NCBI GenBank assembly: GCA_015488325.1
Contig: WFOA01000086.1
Span: 1 to 56,973 of the forward strand
Direction: 5' to 3'
Origin: Acidimicrobiia bacterium
GTDB lineage: Bacteria; Actinomycetota; Acidimicrobiia; Spongiisociales; ZC4RG35
Length of the DNA stretch: 56,973 bases
This document shows, piece after piece, positions 43,180-53,140 of this stretch. Numbering within the stretch: position 1 is the first letter of the stretch; the number at the start of each line of letters is the position of its first letter. The position numbers and the translations under genes are program-made. Under the pieces are notes generated by a model. It worked only from the letters and a program-made list of their open reading frames with translations, did no database searches and was not told where the DNA came from.

Positions 43180-44077
43180 ATCCCGGTTCCGGGTGATGGG
43201 CTGTGAAGCCCACGTCGTCGTGGTCGGCGGTGGGCGCTCCCACCTTCGACAGGCGGAAGCCGAGCTGCGACGCCTGGAGGAGCGATGGAGTCGTTTCCTC
43301 CCGGACTCGGACGTCGCCCGGCTCAACCGGGGGGCGGGTTCCCCGACCCGGGTCGATGCCGACACCCTCACGTTGGTCGCCGCCGCCGTCGAACTGCATC
43401 GTGTGACGGCGGGTTGGTTCGATCCGACCGTGCTGCCGGCGGTGGTCGCGGCCGGGTTCGGGGCCAGCAGGCACGACCCCGAGGCGGTGACCCGGATGGC
43501 GACATCGGCCGTCGAGGCGCCCGCACCGGGATGTGGCGGCGTCGACATCGACGTGACGGCGCAGACGGTGAGGCTGGCGTCCGGCATCGCCTTCGACCCG
43601 GGGGGGATCGGGAAGGGTCTGGCAGCCGACCTCGTCGCCGAGAAGCTGGTCGACTCCGGTGCGGCGGGCGCGCTCGTCAACGTCGGAGGCGACCTGCGGG
43701 TGATCGGGTCCGGACCGGAGGGCGAAGGCTGGTACCTGGAGGTGGAGGACCCCTTCCAACCCGACGGCTTCGTCGTTCGCCTCTTCCTCGGAGACGGCGG
43801 CCTGGCCACGTCCAGCCGCCTAAGGATCCGGCGTCGAGGCGACGATGTCCGTCATCACCTGATCGACCCCCGGACCGGGCGACCTTCGGGCTCGCCGGTG
43901 GTGGCGGCGTCGGTCGTGGCCGGTACCGCCTGGTTGGCGGAGGGCTACGCCAAGGCGGCGCTCCTGGCCGGGCCCGAGGAGGGGATCGACCTGATCGAAG
44001 ACGGAGGGGTCGCCGGGCTCGTCGTCCTCGAGGACGGAAGCGTTCGGATCTCGACCCGACTGGGGGTGTTCCTGTGA
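43166..44077 (+). CDS. apbE: FAD:protein FMN transferase ApbE
   Basis: 303 residues, ATG 43166. ApbE motifs are present: MGCEAHVVVVGGG, SRFLPDSDVARLN, FDPGGIGKGLAADLV, ALVNVGGDLRV and HHLIDPRTGRPS with the Mg-binding Asp. No signal peptide is evident. ApbE attaches FMN from FAD covalently to Thr in flavoprotein targets, usually outside the membrane. No FMN-binding target domain was found next to it; the adjacent proteins are the PepSY-like protein and the heme membrane protein. Confidence 0.93.
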   Translation: MAAVESRFRVMGCEAHVVVVGGGRSHLRQAEAELRRLEERWSRFLPDSDVARLNRGAGSPTRVDADTLTLVAAAVELHRVTAGWFDPTVLPAVVAAGFGASRHDPEAVTRMATSAVEAPAPGCGGVDIDVTAQTVRLASGIAFDPGGIGKGLAADLVAEKLVDSGAAGALVNVGGDLRVIGSGPEGEGWYLEVEDPFQPDGFVVRLFLGDGGLATSSRLRIRRRGDDVRHHLIDPRTGRPSGSPVVAASVVAGTAWLAEGYAKAALLAGPEEGIDLIEDGGVAGLVVLEDGSVRISTRLGVFL

Positions 44078-44760
44078 GCGACAAGATCTGGTGGTACCTT
44101 GCCCGTTCGTCGGGCATCGTCGCCTGGCTGCTGCTGGCCGCGGCCGTGATCTGGGGGTTGTTGCTGTCGACACGCATCCTTCAGGATCGGAGGCGGCCCG
44201 CCTGGCTGTCCGACCTGCACCGGTGGCTGGGCGGACTCGCGGTGACGTTCACCACCCTGCATCTCGTCGGTCTCTGGGCCGACGACTACGTGGAGTTCGG
44301 TCCGGCGGAGATGCTGATCCCGGGACGGTCGGAGTGGCGACCGGTCGCCGTGACCTGGGGCGTGCTCGCCCTGTACCTGCTGGTGGCGGTCCAGCTCACC
44401 TCCCTCGGGATGCGACGGCTGCCCCGCCGGATGTGGAAGGCGGTGCACTACGCGTCGTATCCGCTGTTCTGGATGGCGACGGTCCATGGCGGCGCGGCCG
44501 GGTCCGACACGGGTTCGCGCCTGTACCGTTGGACGGTGGTGGTCACGGTGGTGGCGGTGGTGTTCGTCGTCACCTACCGGGTGGTGGCCCCGTCCCGGGC
44601 GCGGCGCAGGTCGCGTCTCCGGCCGGTGGAGGCGGCCGTTCCGGGATCCGAAGAGGTCAATGCACCCGAAAGACCCATTCGAACGAGCCCGCGTCGGGGA
44701 GGCCGTACAGTCGGATCCATTCGATCCGTACCCGATGCTCCCCCGGCGTCCACTCGGTGA
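44074..44760 (+). CDS. Ferric-reductase-like transmembrane (heme) protein
   Basis: 228 residues from GTG 44074 (GTGA overlap with apbE). Five or six membrane helices carry paired His residues suited to b-type heme: LHRWLGGLAVTFTTLHLVGL and KAVHYASYPLFWMATVHGG. This matches the ferric reductase-like / YedZ (MsrQ) membrane domain without the cytosolic flavin domain. It likely passes electrons across the membrane to an exported flavoprotein. Its basic C-terminus runs about 100 bases into the convergent gene. Confidence 0.85.
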   Translation: MSDKIWWYLARSSGIVAWLLLAAAVIWGLLLSTRILQDRRRPAWLSDLHRWLGGLAVTFTTLHLVGLWADDYVEFGPAEMLIPGRSEWRPVAVTWGVLALYLLVAVQLTSLGMRRLPRRMWKAVHYASYPLFWMATVHGGAAGSDTGSRLYRWTVVVTVVAVVFVVTYRVVAPSRARRRSRLRPVEAAVPGSEEVNAPERPIRTSPRRGGRTVGSIRSVPDAPPASTR

Positions 44761-45052
44761 GGTAGGCGCCGCCGGGCCGTGGCGCCCACCGGTAGACGCC
44801 GGTCCCTTCCACGAACGCCACTTCGTCTTCGGGGACGAGGAACCCGTCCACGTAGATCTTCACCCCGTAGCCGACTTCGAGGTCCACTTCGATGTACGCC
44901 TGACGGAGGACGGCGTCACCGGGAGCGGGGGACACCTTCTCGAGGGGGGGCGGCAGCTCGATCGGTTCGCCTTCCGGCGCCAGCGCCACGCCCAGGGCGA
45001 TGACCGCCACGAGGGCGAGCCCGAGACCCGCGTAGATCCATCGATACTGCAC
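44657..45052 (-). CDS. Small membrane-anchored protein, beta-rich
   Basis: 131 residues from GTG 45052. An N-terminal hydrophobic segment (YAGLGLALVAVIALGVALA) anchors an outer beta-rich domain (SPAPGDAVLRQAYIEVDLEV, VDGFLVPEDEVAFVEG, EHRVRIEWI) that resembles a single Ig-like fold. The function is unknown. It is convergent with the heme protein and divergent from dapC. Confidence 0.7.
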   Translation of the reverse strand: MQYRWIYAGLGLALVAVIALGVALAPEGEPIELPPPLEKVSPAPGDAVLRQAYIEVDLEVGYGVKIYVDGFLVPEDEVAFVEGTGVYRWAPRPGGAYLTEWTPGEHRVRIEWIRLYGLPDAGSFEWVFRVH

Positions 45053-45120
45053 GAGTCGAGTGTATGGAGGATCGGCGGCTGTCGGAAAACCGGCGCGCAG
45101 GCGGTACCGTTGCGGTCCCC

Positions 45121-46260
45121 ATGAAGATCAACCCCGTACTCGCCGGTCTCGGGACCTACCCGATCGCCCTCGTCCAGGAACGGGCGCGGGCGATGCGGGA
45201 AGCCGGGGAGAGGCTCGTCGATTTCTCCATCGGCGATCCCCGGGAACCGACCCCGGCGTTCATCCGGGAGGCGCTGCGAGAGGCGGTCCCCGAGATCAGC
45301 CAGTACCCGACCACACGGGGTCTCCTGCGGCTCCGCCAGGCCGTCGCCGACTACGTTCGCCGCCGCTTCGGGGTCGAAGTCGACCCGCAACGGCAGGTGT
45401 TGGCGACCACCGGGTCGAAGGAGGCCATCTTCTCCACGCCCTTGGCGTTCGTGGAGGCGGGGGACGTCGTCGTCTGTCCCAGTCCCGGGTACCCGATCTA
45501 CGCCCGTGGGGGAGCCCTCGCCGGGGGCCGGATCCATCAGGTCGTCCTCGCCGGCGACTTCGTGTTCCGCGTCGATTCCGTCCCCGACGACGTCTGGGAC
45601 GACGCCGCCCTCGTGTGGACCTGCTCTCCCCACAACCCGACCGGCTCGGTGATGTCCCGAGAGGACATCGCCACCATGTACGAACGGTGCCGGGCGACCG
45701 ACACGCTGCTGTGCGCCGACGAGTGTTACGTGGATCTGTACGAGGGGGAGCCGCCGCCGTCGCTGCTCCAGGTGGCGGGGCCCGACCTGGAAGGAGCCCT
45801 CGTCTATCTCAGCTTGTCGAAACGGTCCGGGATGACCGGCTATCGGTCGGCGGCCGTGGTGGGCGACCCCGAGGCGATCGACGTGTTGGCGTCGCTGCGG
45901 TCGTCCACCGGGACCGCGCCCCCCGAGTTCACCCAGGCGGCGGCGGTCGCCGCCTGGTCGGACGACGAACACGTCGAAGAGCGGCGACGGGTCTTCGCCG
46001 CCAAACGTGCGGTGCTCCGCCGGGTCTTCGAAGACCTGGGGATGGAGGTGGTCGCCTCCCATGCCGGGCTGTACCTGTGGGTGCGGGTAGGCGACGACCT
46101 CGCCGTCACCGAGACGCTGCTGACGGCGGGGGTGGTCGTCTCACCCGGCCGGGCGTTCGGGCCGGGAGGTGAAGGGTTCATCCGGCTGGCGCTGGTGCCC
46201 ACCGTCGAAGAATGTGTCGAAGCGGCCGAGGTGGTGAGGAGATGTCTGCGAAGGAGCTGA
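45121..46260 (+). CDS. dapC: N-succinyl-LL-diaminopimelate aminotransferase
   Basis: 379 residues, class I/II aminotransferase. ATG 45121 is preceded by TACCGT (45105-45110) as a -10. The PLP lysine is in YLSLSKRSGMTGYR, with TTGSKEAIF, CSPHNPTGS and DECYVDLYEG around the cofactor site. Specificity is inferred from the overlap with dapD (19 bases) and dapE: together they form the succinylase branch of lysine/DAP synthesis. Confidence 0.9.
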   Translation: MKINPVLAGLGTYPIALVQERARAMREAGERLVDFSIGDPREPTPAFIREALREAVPEISQYPTTRGLLRLRQAVADYVRRRFGVEVDPQRQVLATTGSKEAIFSTPLAFVEAGDVVVCPSPGYPIYARGGALAGGRIHQVVLAGDFVFRVDSVPDDVWDDAALVWTCSPHNPTGSVMSREDIATMYERCRATDTLLCADECYVDLYEGEPPPSLLQVAGPDLEGALVYLSLSKRSGMTGYRSAAVVGDPEAIDVLASLRSSTGTAPPEFTQAAAVAAWSDDEHVEERRRVFAAKRAVLRRVFEDLGMEVVASHAGLYLWVRVGDDLAVTETLLTAGVVVSPGRAFGPGGEGFIRLALVPTVEECVEAAEVVRRCLRRS

Positions 46261-47048
46261 TCGAACGGGCCTATCGGGGCGAGGTGGATCTGGCGGCGGC
46301 GAAGGACGCGGTCGAGTCCACCGTCGCCGCCCTCGACCGGGGCGAGCTGCGTGTGGCGGAGAAAGTCGGGGGGGAATGGGTCGTCCACGGGTGGGTGAAG
46401 GAGGCCATCCTCTTGTATTTCCGGCTCACCGGCCTCGAGACCACCCATGCGGGACCGGTCGAGTGGCACGACAAGATCCCGCCCAAACGGGGCCTGGCCG
46501 AGGCGGGGATTCGCGTCGTCCCTCCAGGGGTGGTCCGATACGGTGCCTTCTGTGAGCCCGGGGTCGTCGTGATGCCCGGGTACGTCAACATCGGGGCGTG
46601 GGTGGGGACCGGCACGATGGTGGACACCTGGGCCACCGTCGGGTCGTGCGCCCAGATCGGGCGAAACGTGCATCTCAGCGGTGGGGTGGGTATCGGCGGG
46701 GTGCTGGAGCCACCCGGTGCCCGTCCGGTCATCGTCGAGGACGGTGCGTTCATCGGCAGCCGGTCGATCGTGGTGGAAGGGGTGTTGATCGAAGAGGGCG
46801 CCGTCCTCGGGGCCAACACGACGATCACCGCGTCGACTCCCATCATCGACGTGACCGGGCCCGAACCGGTCGAGTATCGACGTCGGGTCCCCGCCCGGGC
46901 GGTCGTCATTCCCGGTACCCGACCGAAGGAGTTCCCCGCCGGTACCTACGACCTCCAATGTGCGTTGATCATCGGCCGCCGGTCGGCTTCGACCGACGAG
47001 AAGACGTCGCTGGAGGACGCCCTGCGAACCTTCGAGGTGCCGGTGTGA
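46242..47048 (+). CDS. dapD: 2,3,4,5-tetrahydropyridine-2,6-dicarboxylate N-succinyltransferase
   Basis: 268 residues, ATG 46242. The protein has a left-handed beta-helix of hexapeptide repeats (IGAWVGTGTMVDTWATVGSC, then IGRNVHLSGGVGIGGVLEP) and the ending YDLQCALIIGRR. Length and motifs match the E. coli-type DapD (~274 residues) rather than the longer mycobacterial type. It acylates tetrahydrodipicolinate with succinyl-CoA. Its start lies inside dapC and its stop overlaps dapE (GTGA). Confidence 0.95.
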   Translation: MSAKELIERAYRGEVDLAAAKDAVESTVAALDRGELRVAEKVGGEWVVHGWVKEAILLYFRLTGLETTHAGPVEWHDKIPPKRGLAEAGIRVVPPGVVRYGAFCEPGVVVMPGYVNIGAWVGTGTMVDTWATVGSCAQIGRNVHLSGGVGIGGVLEPPGARPVIVEDGAFIGSRSIVVEGVLIEEGAVLGANTTITASTPIIDVTGPEPVEYRRRVPARAVVIPGTRPKEFPAGTYDLQCALIIGRRSASTDEKTSLEDALRTFEVPV

Positions 47049-48109
47049 CCCTGGTCGAGACGCTGCGATGGCTCGTCGACATCCCGTCGGTGACGGGTGA
47101 CGAGGCGCAGATCGCCACGGCCGTGGCCGAACGGCTCTCCGCCGGCCCCCGGACGGTCCGTCGTCGGGACAACACGGTGGTGGTCGGCGACCCCGACGAC
47201 CGTCCGATGTTGCTCCTCGCCGGGCATCTCGACACGGTGCCGTCCCAAGGGCAGGGTCCTGCCCGGGTGGAGGACGGCCGGCTGTGGGGTCTGGGCGCAG
47301 CGGACATGAAGGGGGGGTTGGCGGTGATGATCCACCTGCTGGAGGACCGATCGCTGGTCGACGCCGACCTGGGGCTGGTCGGCGTCTTCTACGAGGGGGA
47401 GGAGGGCCCGGCGGCCGCCAACAGCCTCGGGCCGACCTTGGACGCCTTCCCCTGGCTGACCGAGGCCTGGTTCGGCGTGGTGCTCGAGCCGTCGGACGGG
47501 GAGATCCAGGTGGGCTGCAACGGGGCCTTGAACGCCAAGGTGGTCTTCCGGGGTGTTCCCGCCCACAGCGCCCGGCCGTGGCTGGGGGAGAACGCCATCA
47601 CCAAGGCGGGGGAGTGGCTGGCTCGGATGCACCGCTTCCCGGTGCGGGAGGTGGACATCGGGGGTCTCGTCTACCGGGAGGTGATGGCCGTCACCCGGGC
47701 CGAAGGGGGGGTCGCCACCAACATCATCCCCGGGACGTTCACCCTCAACCTCAACTACAGGTTCACTCCGGATCGTTCGATCTCCGAGGCGGAGGCGAAG
47801 GTGCGAGAGGTGTGCGCCGACGCCGACGAGGTCGAGATCTTCGACGTCGCCCCGTCGGGCCCCGTGACGGTGGACCATCCCTTCGTCGAGACCCTCGCCG
47901 GGGTGTCGGGCGCCCGTCTCGGCGCCAAACAGGGATGGACCGACGTGGCCCGCCTCGGTGAACGGGGGGTGCCTGCCGTCAACTACGGCCCCGGCGAAAC
48001 CGCCCAGGCCCACCAGGTGTCCGAGAGCGTCGACCTCGCGTCGGTCGAAGAGAGTTTCAGGGCGCTACGGGCGGCGGTTCACGGGGCGAAGTCCACCGCC
48101 AGCTCGTAG
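47045..48109 (+). CDS. dapE: Succinyl-diaminopimelate desuccinylase
   Basis: 354 residues from GTG 47045. M20-type metallopeptidase: LLLAGHLDTVP (His61), WGLGAADMKGG, YEGEEGP with the catalytic Glu, and GATNI-like GVATNIIPG. It removes succinate from N-succinyl-LL-DAP. Order and overlaps with dapC and dapD support this role over other M20 peptidases. The last 31 bases overlap the convergent gene. Confidence 0.93.
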   Translation: MTLVETLRWLVDIPSVTGDEAQIATAVAERLSAGPRTVRRRDNTVVVGDPDDRPMLLLAGHLDTVPSQGQGPARVEDGRLWGLGAADMKGGLAVMIHLLEDRSLVDADLGLVGVFYEGEEGPAAANSLGPTLDAFPWLTEAWFGVVLEPSDGEIQVGCNGALNAKVVFRGVPAHSARPWLGENAITKAGEWLARMHRFPVREVDIGGLVYREVMAVTRAEGGVATNIIPGTFTLNLNYRFTPDRSISEAEAKVREVCADADEVEIFDVAPSGPVTVDHPFVETLAGVSGARLGAKQGWTDVARLGERGVPAVNYGPGETAQAHQVSESVDLASVEESFRALRAAVHGAKSTASS

Positions 48110-49551
48110 TCGCCGGAGCCCCCCGTCGGCCAGTGGGCCCAGACCACGATCCCGAAGGGGTCGAGCGGCCGGGCGAAGCAGTCACCCGGTACCGGCATCA
48201 CCATGAGCACCTGGCGTTCCCCGTCGGAGAAGCGGAACCGATGACCGGAGGCGGCCACAGCGGTGTCGACCGGCCGCCACTCGCCGCCGTCCACCCGCAT
48301 CCGGGTCGCCTCCAACCCCAGGGGCATCTCCGGACCGATGCGCATCTCCCCGACCCCCGCCAGATGGTACGACAGGGTGAGCCGAGAATCTTCGGTGACG
48401 ACCACGACCCCGAGGTCGCCGTCGACGGTGGCGAGGCGTACGGTGGCGCCTCCTCGACGTTGTTCGACGGCGTCGACGACGGGGAGGGAGACGACGTGGG
48501 GTTCGGCGTCGGGGGCGAGCACCCGGGCGAGGACCAGACCCGGATCGCCGTCGTCGGGCACCGCCGTCACCGGCCAGTCGGCGGTCTTGTCGTCCAGGTA
48601 CACGATCCGTCCGGCGGTCGGGTCCAATACCAGGGAGAGGGTCGCCGATTCGATCTCGATCTCCTCGGACCCGTCGGCGTCCCAGTCGAGACGTTCGATG
48701 GTCGTCCAGGACTCCCCCCGTCGCCGACGGTCCAGCAGATGACGGGCCCGGAGGAGGGACCGGTGGGCTTCCTGGCGGAGACGAGGCTCGATCGGTGCCG
48801 GGTAGAGGGCCCGATGCTGCGTCTCCATCACGTGGGCGACGGCGTCGGACGGTGCCCGTTCCCCCAGATGCGTCGCGATTCTCAGCATGCGCCGGTACAG
48901 GACCTCCGACGAGGCGTCGGCCGTCTCGGATGCGAAGGCGGGCGACACCGGGGGTGGGCGCAAGCGTCCCGTGGGCGGGTGCTCGGCCAGGTACCGACCC
49001 GGCGTGTCGAGGCGGAATCCCCGGGCGTCGAGGTCGGCGGCGGTGTCTTCGGGATGTGGGCTGACGACCACCCAGAGGCCGTCGCCGGGCGGTGGCGTGT
49101 CCGTCCCTTCGGTCGCCGGGATCACGGTGAGGACCCGGTCGAACCGGTCGGCGACCCCGGGAGCCGGTGCGTCCGTCGGCACGACCGCGTACTCGATCCC
49201 GTGGTCGAGGAGGGTGGGTACCAGCGTCGGGTCCCAGGTCCGGGTGAACAAGCCCGACGGCTCCACGGAGAGGCCCCCCAGAGCTTCGCTCTCCCGTTCG
49301 AGCTGGAGGGAGCGGGCGTGTTCGGGGAGGACGGTCAGGTCGGGTTCGTTCCATCCTGCCCGGAGCCATTCGACGGGGCCTGGGGGGACCTCCCAGTCGG
49401 AGAGGTGCTGCCACACCCGTCCGGGAACCACCACCGCCAGCGGCAGGTTGGATCCGGCGAGGCTGCGGACACGTTCAGCGGCACCTTCGAGAGCGTCGGC
49501 GGTGGGGAAGGGGGGGAGCGTCACGACGGTGACGACGGCCACGGCCCTCAT
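48079..49551 (-). CDS. GH57-like protein, probably catalytically degenerate
   Basis: 490 residues from ATG 49551 (ATGA overlap with the upstream gene). The N-terminal half has the GH57 layout: PSGLFTRTWDPTLVPTLLDH then GIEYAVVPTD resembles the block that in 4-alpha-glucanotransferases reads LTERVW-P. Here the nucleophile Glu position is Thr. A helical middle (AHVMETQHRALYPAPIEPRL, residues ~245-290) and a C-terminal beta domain (~300-490, DUF1926-like) follow. It may bind glucans without cleaving them. Family assignment is moderate. Confidence 0.58.
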   Translation of the reverse strand: MRAVAVVTVVTLPPFPTADALEGAAERVRSLAGSNLPLAVVVPGRVWQHLSDWEVPPGPVEWLRAGWNEPDLTVLPEHARSLQLERESEALGGLSVEPSGLFTRTWDPTLVPTLLDHGIEYAVVPTDAPAPGVADRFDRVLTVIPATEGTDTPPPGDGLWVVVSPHPEDTAADLDARGFRLDTPGRYLAEHPPTGRLRPPPVSPAFASETADASSEVLYRRMLRIATHLGERAPSDAVAHVMETQHRALYPAPIEPRLRQEAHRSLLRARHLLDRRRRGESWTTIERLDWDADGSEEIEIESATLSLVLDPTAGRIVYLDDKTADWPVTAVPDDGDPGLVLARVLAPDAEPHVVSLPVVDAVEQRRGGATVRLATVDGDLGVVVVTEDSRLTLSYHLAGVGEMRIGPEMPLGLEATRMRVDGGEWRPVDTAVAASGHRFRFSDGERQVLMVMPVPGDCFARPLDPFGIVVWAHWPTGGSGDYELAVDFAP

Positions 49552-49880
49552 GTCCGTCCTCGTTGTGATCGTCGCTTCGACATCGACAGCACCGCGGCGG
49601 CGACCACGGCGACGACCCACCCGCTGCGAGGCCGGTAGGCGAAGACGGCGAGGACACCGAGGCCGGCGACGACCGACTGCCAACGCAGCTCGGCCAGCAC
49701 CGGGAACGCGACCCACAGGGCGCCGAGCACGGCGGCGGAACGGGCGAGCACCCCGGCTCCGCCGGGTGCATCGGCCATCCAGAAGCCGACGGCGGCGACG
49801 GCCAGCCCCACCGCGCCGACCCCCAGCAGGATCCGTGTGGAGCGGACGGAGGAGGCTTCTGCGACCCTGGGTTCCGGCAT
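49548..49880 (-). CDS. Small four-helix membrane protein, unknown function
   Basis: 110 residues from ATG 49880 (in-frame starts further up would reach into the gatC upstream region). Four hydrophobic segments ([64 protein letters not shown]) and a basic end. Overlaps the GH57-like gene (ATGA), so both are probably co-expressed. No family recognised. Confidence 0.7.
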   Translation of the reverse strand: MPEPRVAEASSVRSTRILLGVGAVGLAVAAVGFWMADAPGGAGVLARSAAVLGALWVAFPVLAELRWQSVVAGLGVLAVFAYRPRSGWVVAVVAAAVLSMSKRRSQRGRT

Positions 49881-49941
49881 GTCCCCGAACCGTACACCGT
49901 GGGGAGGGCATCGACGTCCAGCTCCTACACTCCGTTCCCTC

Positions 49942-50232
49942 ATGCCCATCGACATCGACATCTCCCACGTAGCGCGGCTGGCCCGGCTCGCCCTCGACGA
50001 CGAGCAGCTCGAGCGGTACCGGCGTCAGCTCGGAGTGATCCTGGAACACGCTGCCCGGGTACAGGCCCTCGACACCGAAGGCGTCGAGCCGACCGGCCAT
50101 CCCCTCGGGTTCACCAACGCGTTCCGGGACGATCAGGTGCGTCCTTCCCTCGAACGCGACGTCGTGTTGGCCGAGGCACCCGACCACCGGGACGGATACT
50201 TCGTCGTGCCCCCGGCCCTCGAGGGACCATGA
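49942..50232 (+). CDS. gatC: Asp-tRNA(Asn)/Glu-tRNA(Gln) amidotransferase subunit C
   Basis: 96 residues, ATG 49942, with TACACT (49926-49931) as a probable -10. [18 protein letters not shown] and the C-terminal DGYFVVP are standard GatC. It holds GatA and GatB together. The stop overlaps the gatA start (ATGA). Confidence 0.95.
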   Translation: MPIDIDISHVARLARLALDDEQLERYRRQLGVILEHAARVQALDTEGVEPTGHPLGFTNAFRDDQVRPSLERDVVLAEAPDHRDGYFVVPPALEGP

Positions 50233-51692
50233 GCCTGGCCGACCTCACCATCGCCGAGGCGGCGAAGGGCCTCCGTCGGGGCGCGTTCGGCGCCCGTGAG
50301 CTCGTCGACGCCGTGCTGGAACGGGCCGCCAAGACCGAAGCCGAGCTCCACGCCTACCTGACGATCGACCACGAAGGTGCCAGGGAGGCCGCCGCTCGGG
50401 CCGACGAGGAGCTGGCATCCGGCGTCGACCGCGGGCCCCTCCATGGGATCCCCGTCGCCTTGAAGGACAATCTGTGTACGGAGGGGCTGGAGACGACCTG
50501 CGCATCCCAGATCCTGGCCGGATACCACCCTCCCTACGACGCCACCGCGGTCCGGAAACTGCGCGAGGCGGGGGCCGTTCCGGTCGGCAAGACGAACCTC
50601 GACGAGTTCGCCATGGGATCGTCCACCGAGAACTCCGCGTACGGGCCGACCCGGAACCCGTGGGACACCGACCGCGTCCCCGGAGGGTCGTCGGGTGGTT
50701 CGGCGGCGGCGGTGGCCGCCGGCTCGGCCCTCGGGGCCCTCGGCTCCGACACCGGAGGTTCGATCCGCCAGCCTGCCGCCCTGTGCGGCCTGGTCGGGAT
50801 GAAACCGACCTACGGTCTGGTGAGCAGGTACGGACTGGTGGCCTTCGCCTCGTCCCTCGACCAGATCGGTCCGATCACCCGCACCGTCGAAGACGCCATC
50901 CTCCTCCTCGAAGCGATCGCCGGTCACGACCCTGCCGACGCCACATCGTGGGCGGGGGATCTCCCCGACTTCCGTTCCGAGCTGGGTCGGGGCGTCGAGG
51001 GCCTGCGGATCGGGATCGTGGAGGAGCTGTCGGGTGACGGCTACGAGCCGGCGGTGTCGGCCGCCGTCGACGCCATGGTGTCGTCCTTGGAGGCCGAGGG
51101 AGCCCGGGTGCAGGAGGTCTCCCTCCCCACCTTCGACGTCGCGCTCTCCGCCTACTACCTGATCGCCCCCGCCGAGGCGTCGGCCAACCTCGCCCGGTTC
51201 GACGGGGTCCGGTACGGCCTGCGGGTTCCGGGTGCCACCACCGAGGAGATGATGGCCCGCACCCGGGCCGAAGGGTTCGGCCCCGAGGTGATCAGACGGA
51301 TCCTGCTGGGGACCTACGCCCTGTCGGCGGGCTACTACGACGCCTTTTACGGCCAGGCCCATCGGGTCAGGACCCTCATCACCCGGGACTTCGCCCGTGC
51401 CTACGAACAGGTCGACGTGCTGGTGTCGCCGACCAGCCCGACGGTGGCGTTTCCCGTCGGGGCCCGCACCGAAGATCCGCTGGCGATGTACCTCTCCGAC
51501 ATCTGCACCATCCCCTCCAACCTGGCCGGACACCCGGCGATCTCGATCCCGATCGGGCTCGACCCGGCGGGGCTGCCCATCGGGTTCCAGGTGATGGCCC
51601 CCGCCCTCTCGGAACCCCTGCTGTTCCGGGTGGCAGCCGAGGTCGAACGGCTGGCCCGCTTCGACGCTCGTCCGGAGGTGGTGACGCCATGA
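50229..51692 (+). CDS. gatA: Asp-tRNA(Asn)/Glu-tRNA(Gln) amidotransferase subunit A
   Basis: 487 residues. The amidase-signature triad is visible: Lys79 (PVALKDN), Ser154 (GGSSGGSAA) and Ser178 ([12 protein letters not shown]). It frees ammonia from glutamine for transamidation of misacylated tRNA. ATGA overlaps on both sides (gatC, gatB) show a tight operon. Confidence 0.97.
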   Translation: MSLADLTIAEAAKGLRRGAFGARELVDAVLERAAKTEAELHAYLTIDHEGAREAAARADEELASGVDRGPLHGIPVALKDNLCTEGLETTCASQILAGYHPPYDATAVRKLREAGAVPVGKTNLDEFAMGSSTENSAYGPTRNPWDTDRVPGGSSGGSAAAVAAGSALGALGSDTGGSIRQPAALCGLVGMKPTYGLVSRYGLVAFASSLDQIGPITRTVEDAILLLEAIAGHDPADATSWAGDLPDFRSELGRGVEGLRIGIVEELSGDGYEPAVSAAVDAMVSSLEAEGARVQEVSLPTFDVALSAYYLIAPAEASANLARFDGVRYGLRVPGATTEEMMARTRAEGFGPEVIRRILLGTYALSAGYYDAFYGQAHRVRTLITRDFARAYEQVDVLVSPTSPTVAFPVGARTEDPLAMYLSDICTIPSNLAGHPAISIPIGLDPAGLPIGFQVMAPALSEPLLFRVAAEVERLARFDARPEVVTP

Positions 51693-53140
51693 CGTGGGAA
51701 CCGGTCATCGGCATCGAAGTGCACGTGGAACTCCGCACCGACTCCAAGATGTTCTGTGGGTGCGCGGTGTCCTTCGGGGAGGAGCCCAACGTCAACGTCT
51801 GCCCGGTCTGCCTCGGCCTCCCCGGTTCGCTGCCGGTGCCGAACCGCCGGGCGATCGAATGGATCACGGAGATCGGGTTGGCCCTCAACTGCCAGATCTC
51901 GCCGGTGTCGGTGTTCCACCGCAAGAACTACTTCTACGCCGACCTCCCCAAGAACTACCAGATCTCCCAGTACGACGTCCCCGTCGCCCACGACGGCTGG
52001 CTGGAGATCACCGTGGACGGCGAGACCCGTCGGATCGGGATCGAGCGGGCCCACATGGAAGAAGACACCGGCAAGAGCATCCACCTCGGAGGGGGAGGCC
52101 GGATCCACTCGGCCGAGGCGACGCTGCTCGACTTCAACCGGGCCGGGGTTCCCCTCGTCGAGGTGGTGAGCCGTCCCGATCTGCGCAGCGCCGTCGAGGC
52201 GAGGGTCTACGCCCAAGAGCTCCGGGCGTTGGTGGCCGAACTGGGGGTGTCCGACGCCCGGCTGGAGGAAGGGTCGATCCGTTTCGACGCCAACGTGTCG
52301 GTCCGCCGCCGGGGAACGGACGAGTTCGGCACCAAGGTGGAGATCAAGAACATGAACTCGTTCCGGTCCCTGGAGCGGGCGATCGACTTCGAGATCCGGC
52401 GTCAGGTCGACGTGCTGGACGGGGGAGGAGAACTCGTCCAGGAGACCCGGCACTGGGACGAAGAAGCCGGGGTCACCCGGGGAATGCGTACGAAGGAAGG
52501 GTCGTCCGACTACCGCTACTTCACCGAGCCCGACCTGGTCCCGATGGTCATCGACGAGGCTTGGCAGGCGGAGATCCGCGCGGCGATGCCGGAGCTCCCC
52601 GCCGACCGCCGGGCACGATATTTGAGCCTCGGGGTCGACCCACAGACCGCCGGAGCGCTGGTCGGCGCCCCGCCTGCGTTCCGCCGGCTCTTCGACGAGG
52701 CGGTCGACGCCGGGGCGGACGCGAAAGCGGCCGCAAACTGGATCACCGGGGAGCTGGTGGCCTGGGCCCGGCGGGAGGAGGTCGACCCGGCCGAGGTGGC
52801 GGTGACCGGTGCCGGCCTCGCCGAACTGGTGGCGATGGTCGCCGCCGCCGAGCTGTCCGCGTCGGCGGCCAAGGACGTCCTCGACGGGATGGCCCGGGGC
52901 GAAGGATCGGCCCGGGAGGTGGCGGAGCGGAGGGACCTCCTTCAGATCACCGATCGGGGAGCGCTGGAAGCCGTCGTCGACGAGGTCCTCGCCGAACATC
53001 CCGACGCCGTGGAGCGCTACCGCTCCGGGGAGGCCAAGGTCGTCGGGTTCCTCGTCGGCCAGGTCATGCGGGCGAGCGGCGGCAAAGCCGACCCCAGGGT
53101 GGTCAACGAGCTGATCCGCTCGAAACTCGACGAGACGTGA
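51689..53140 (+). CDS. gatB: Asp-tRNA(Asn)/Glu-tRNA(Gln) amidotransferase subunit B
   Basis: 483 residues. [31 protein letters not shown] and the PETRR-like [19 protein letters not shown] are typical, and the GatB/YqeY tail domain is present (residues ~335-483). It activates the glutamyl or aspartyl group on tRNA with ATP and accepts ammonia from GatA. The stop overlaps the GTG of the HAD gene. Confidence 0.97.
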   Translation: MTWEPVIGIEVHVELRTDSKMFCGCAVSFGEEPNVNVCPVCLGLPGSLPVPNRRAIEWITEIGLALNCQISPVSVFHRKNYFYADLPKNYQISQYDVPVAHDGWLEITVDGETRRIGIERAHMEEDTGKSIHLGGGGRIHSAEATLLDFNRAGVPLVEVVSRPDLRSAVEARVYAQELRALVAELGVSDARLEEGSIRFDANVSVRRRGTDEFGTKVEIKNMNSFRSLERAIDFEIRRQVDVLDGGGELVQETRHWDEEAGVTRGMRTKEGSSDYRYFTEPDLVPMVIDEAWQAEIRAAMPELPADRRARYLSLGVDPQTAGALVGAPPAFRRLFDEAVDAGADAKAAANWITGELVAWARREEVDPAEVAVTGAGLAELVAMVAAAELSASAAKDVLDGMARGEGSAREVAERRDLLQITDRGALEAVVDEVLAEHPDAVERYRSGEAKVVGFLVGQVMRASGGKADPRVVNELIRSKLDET

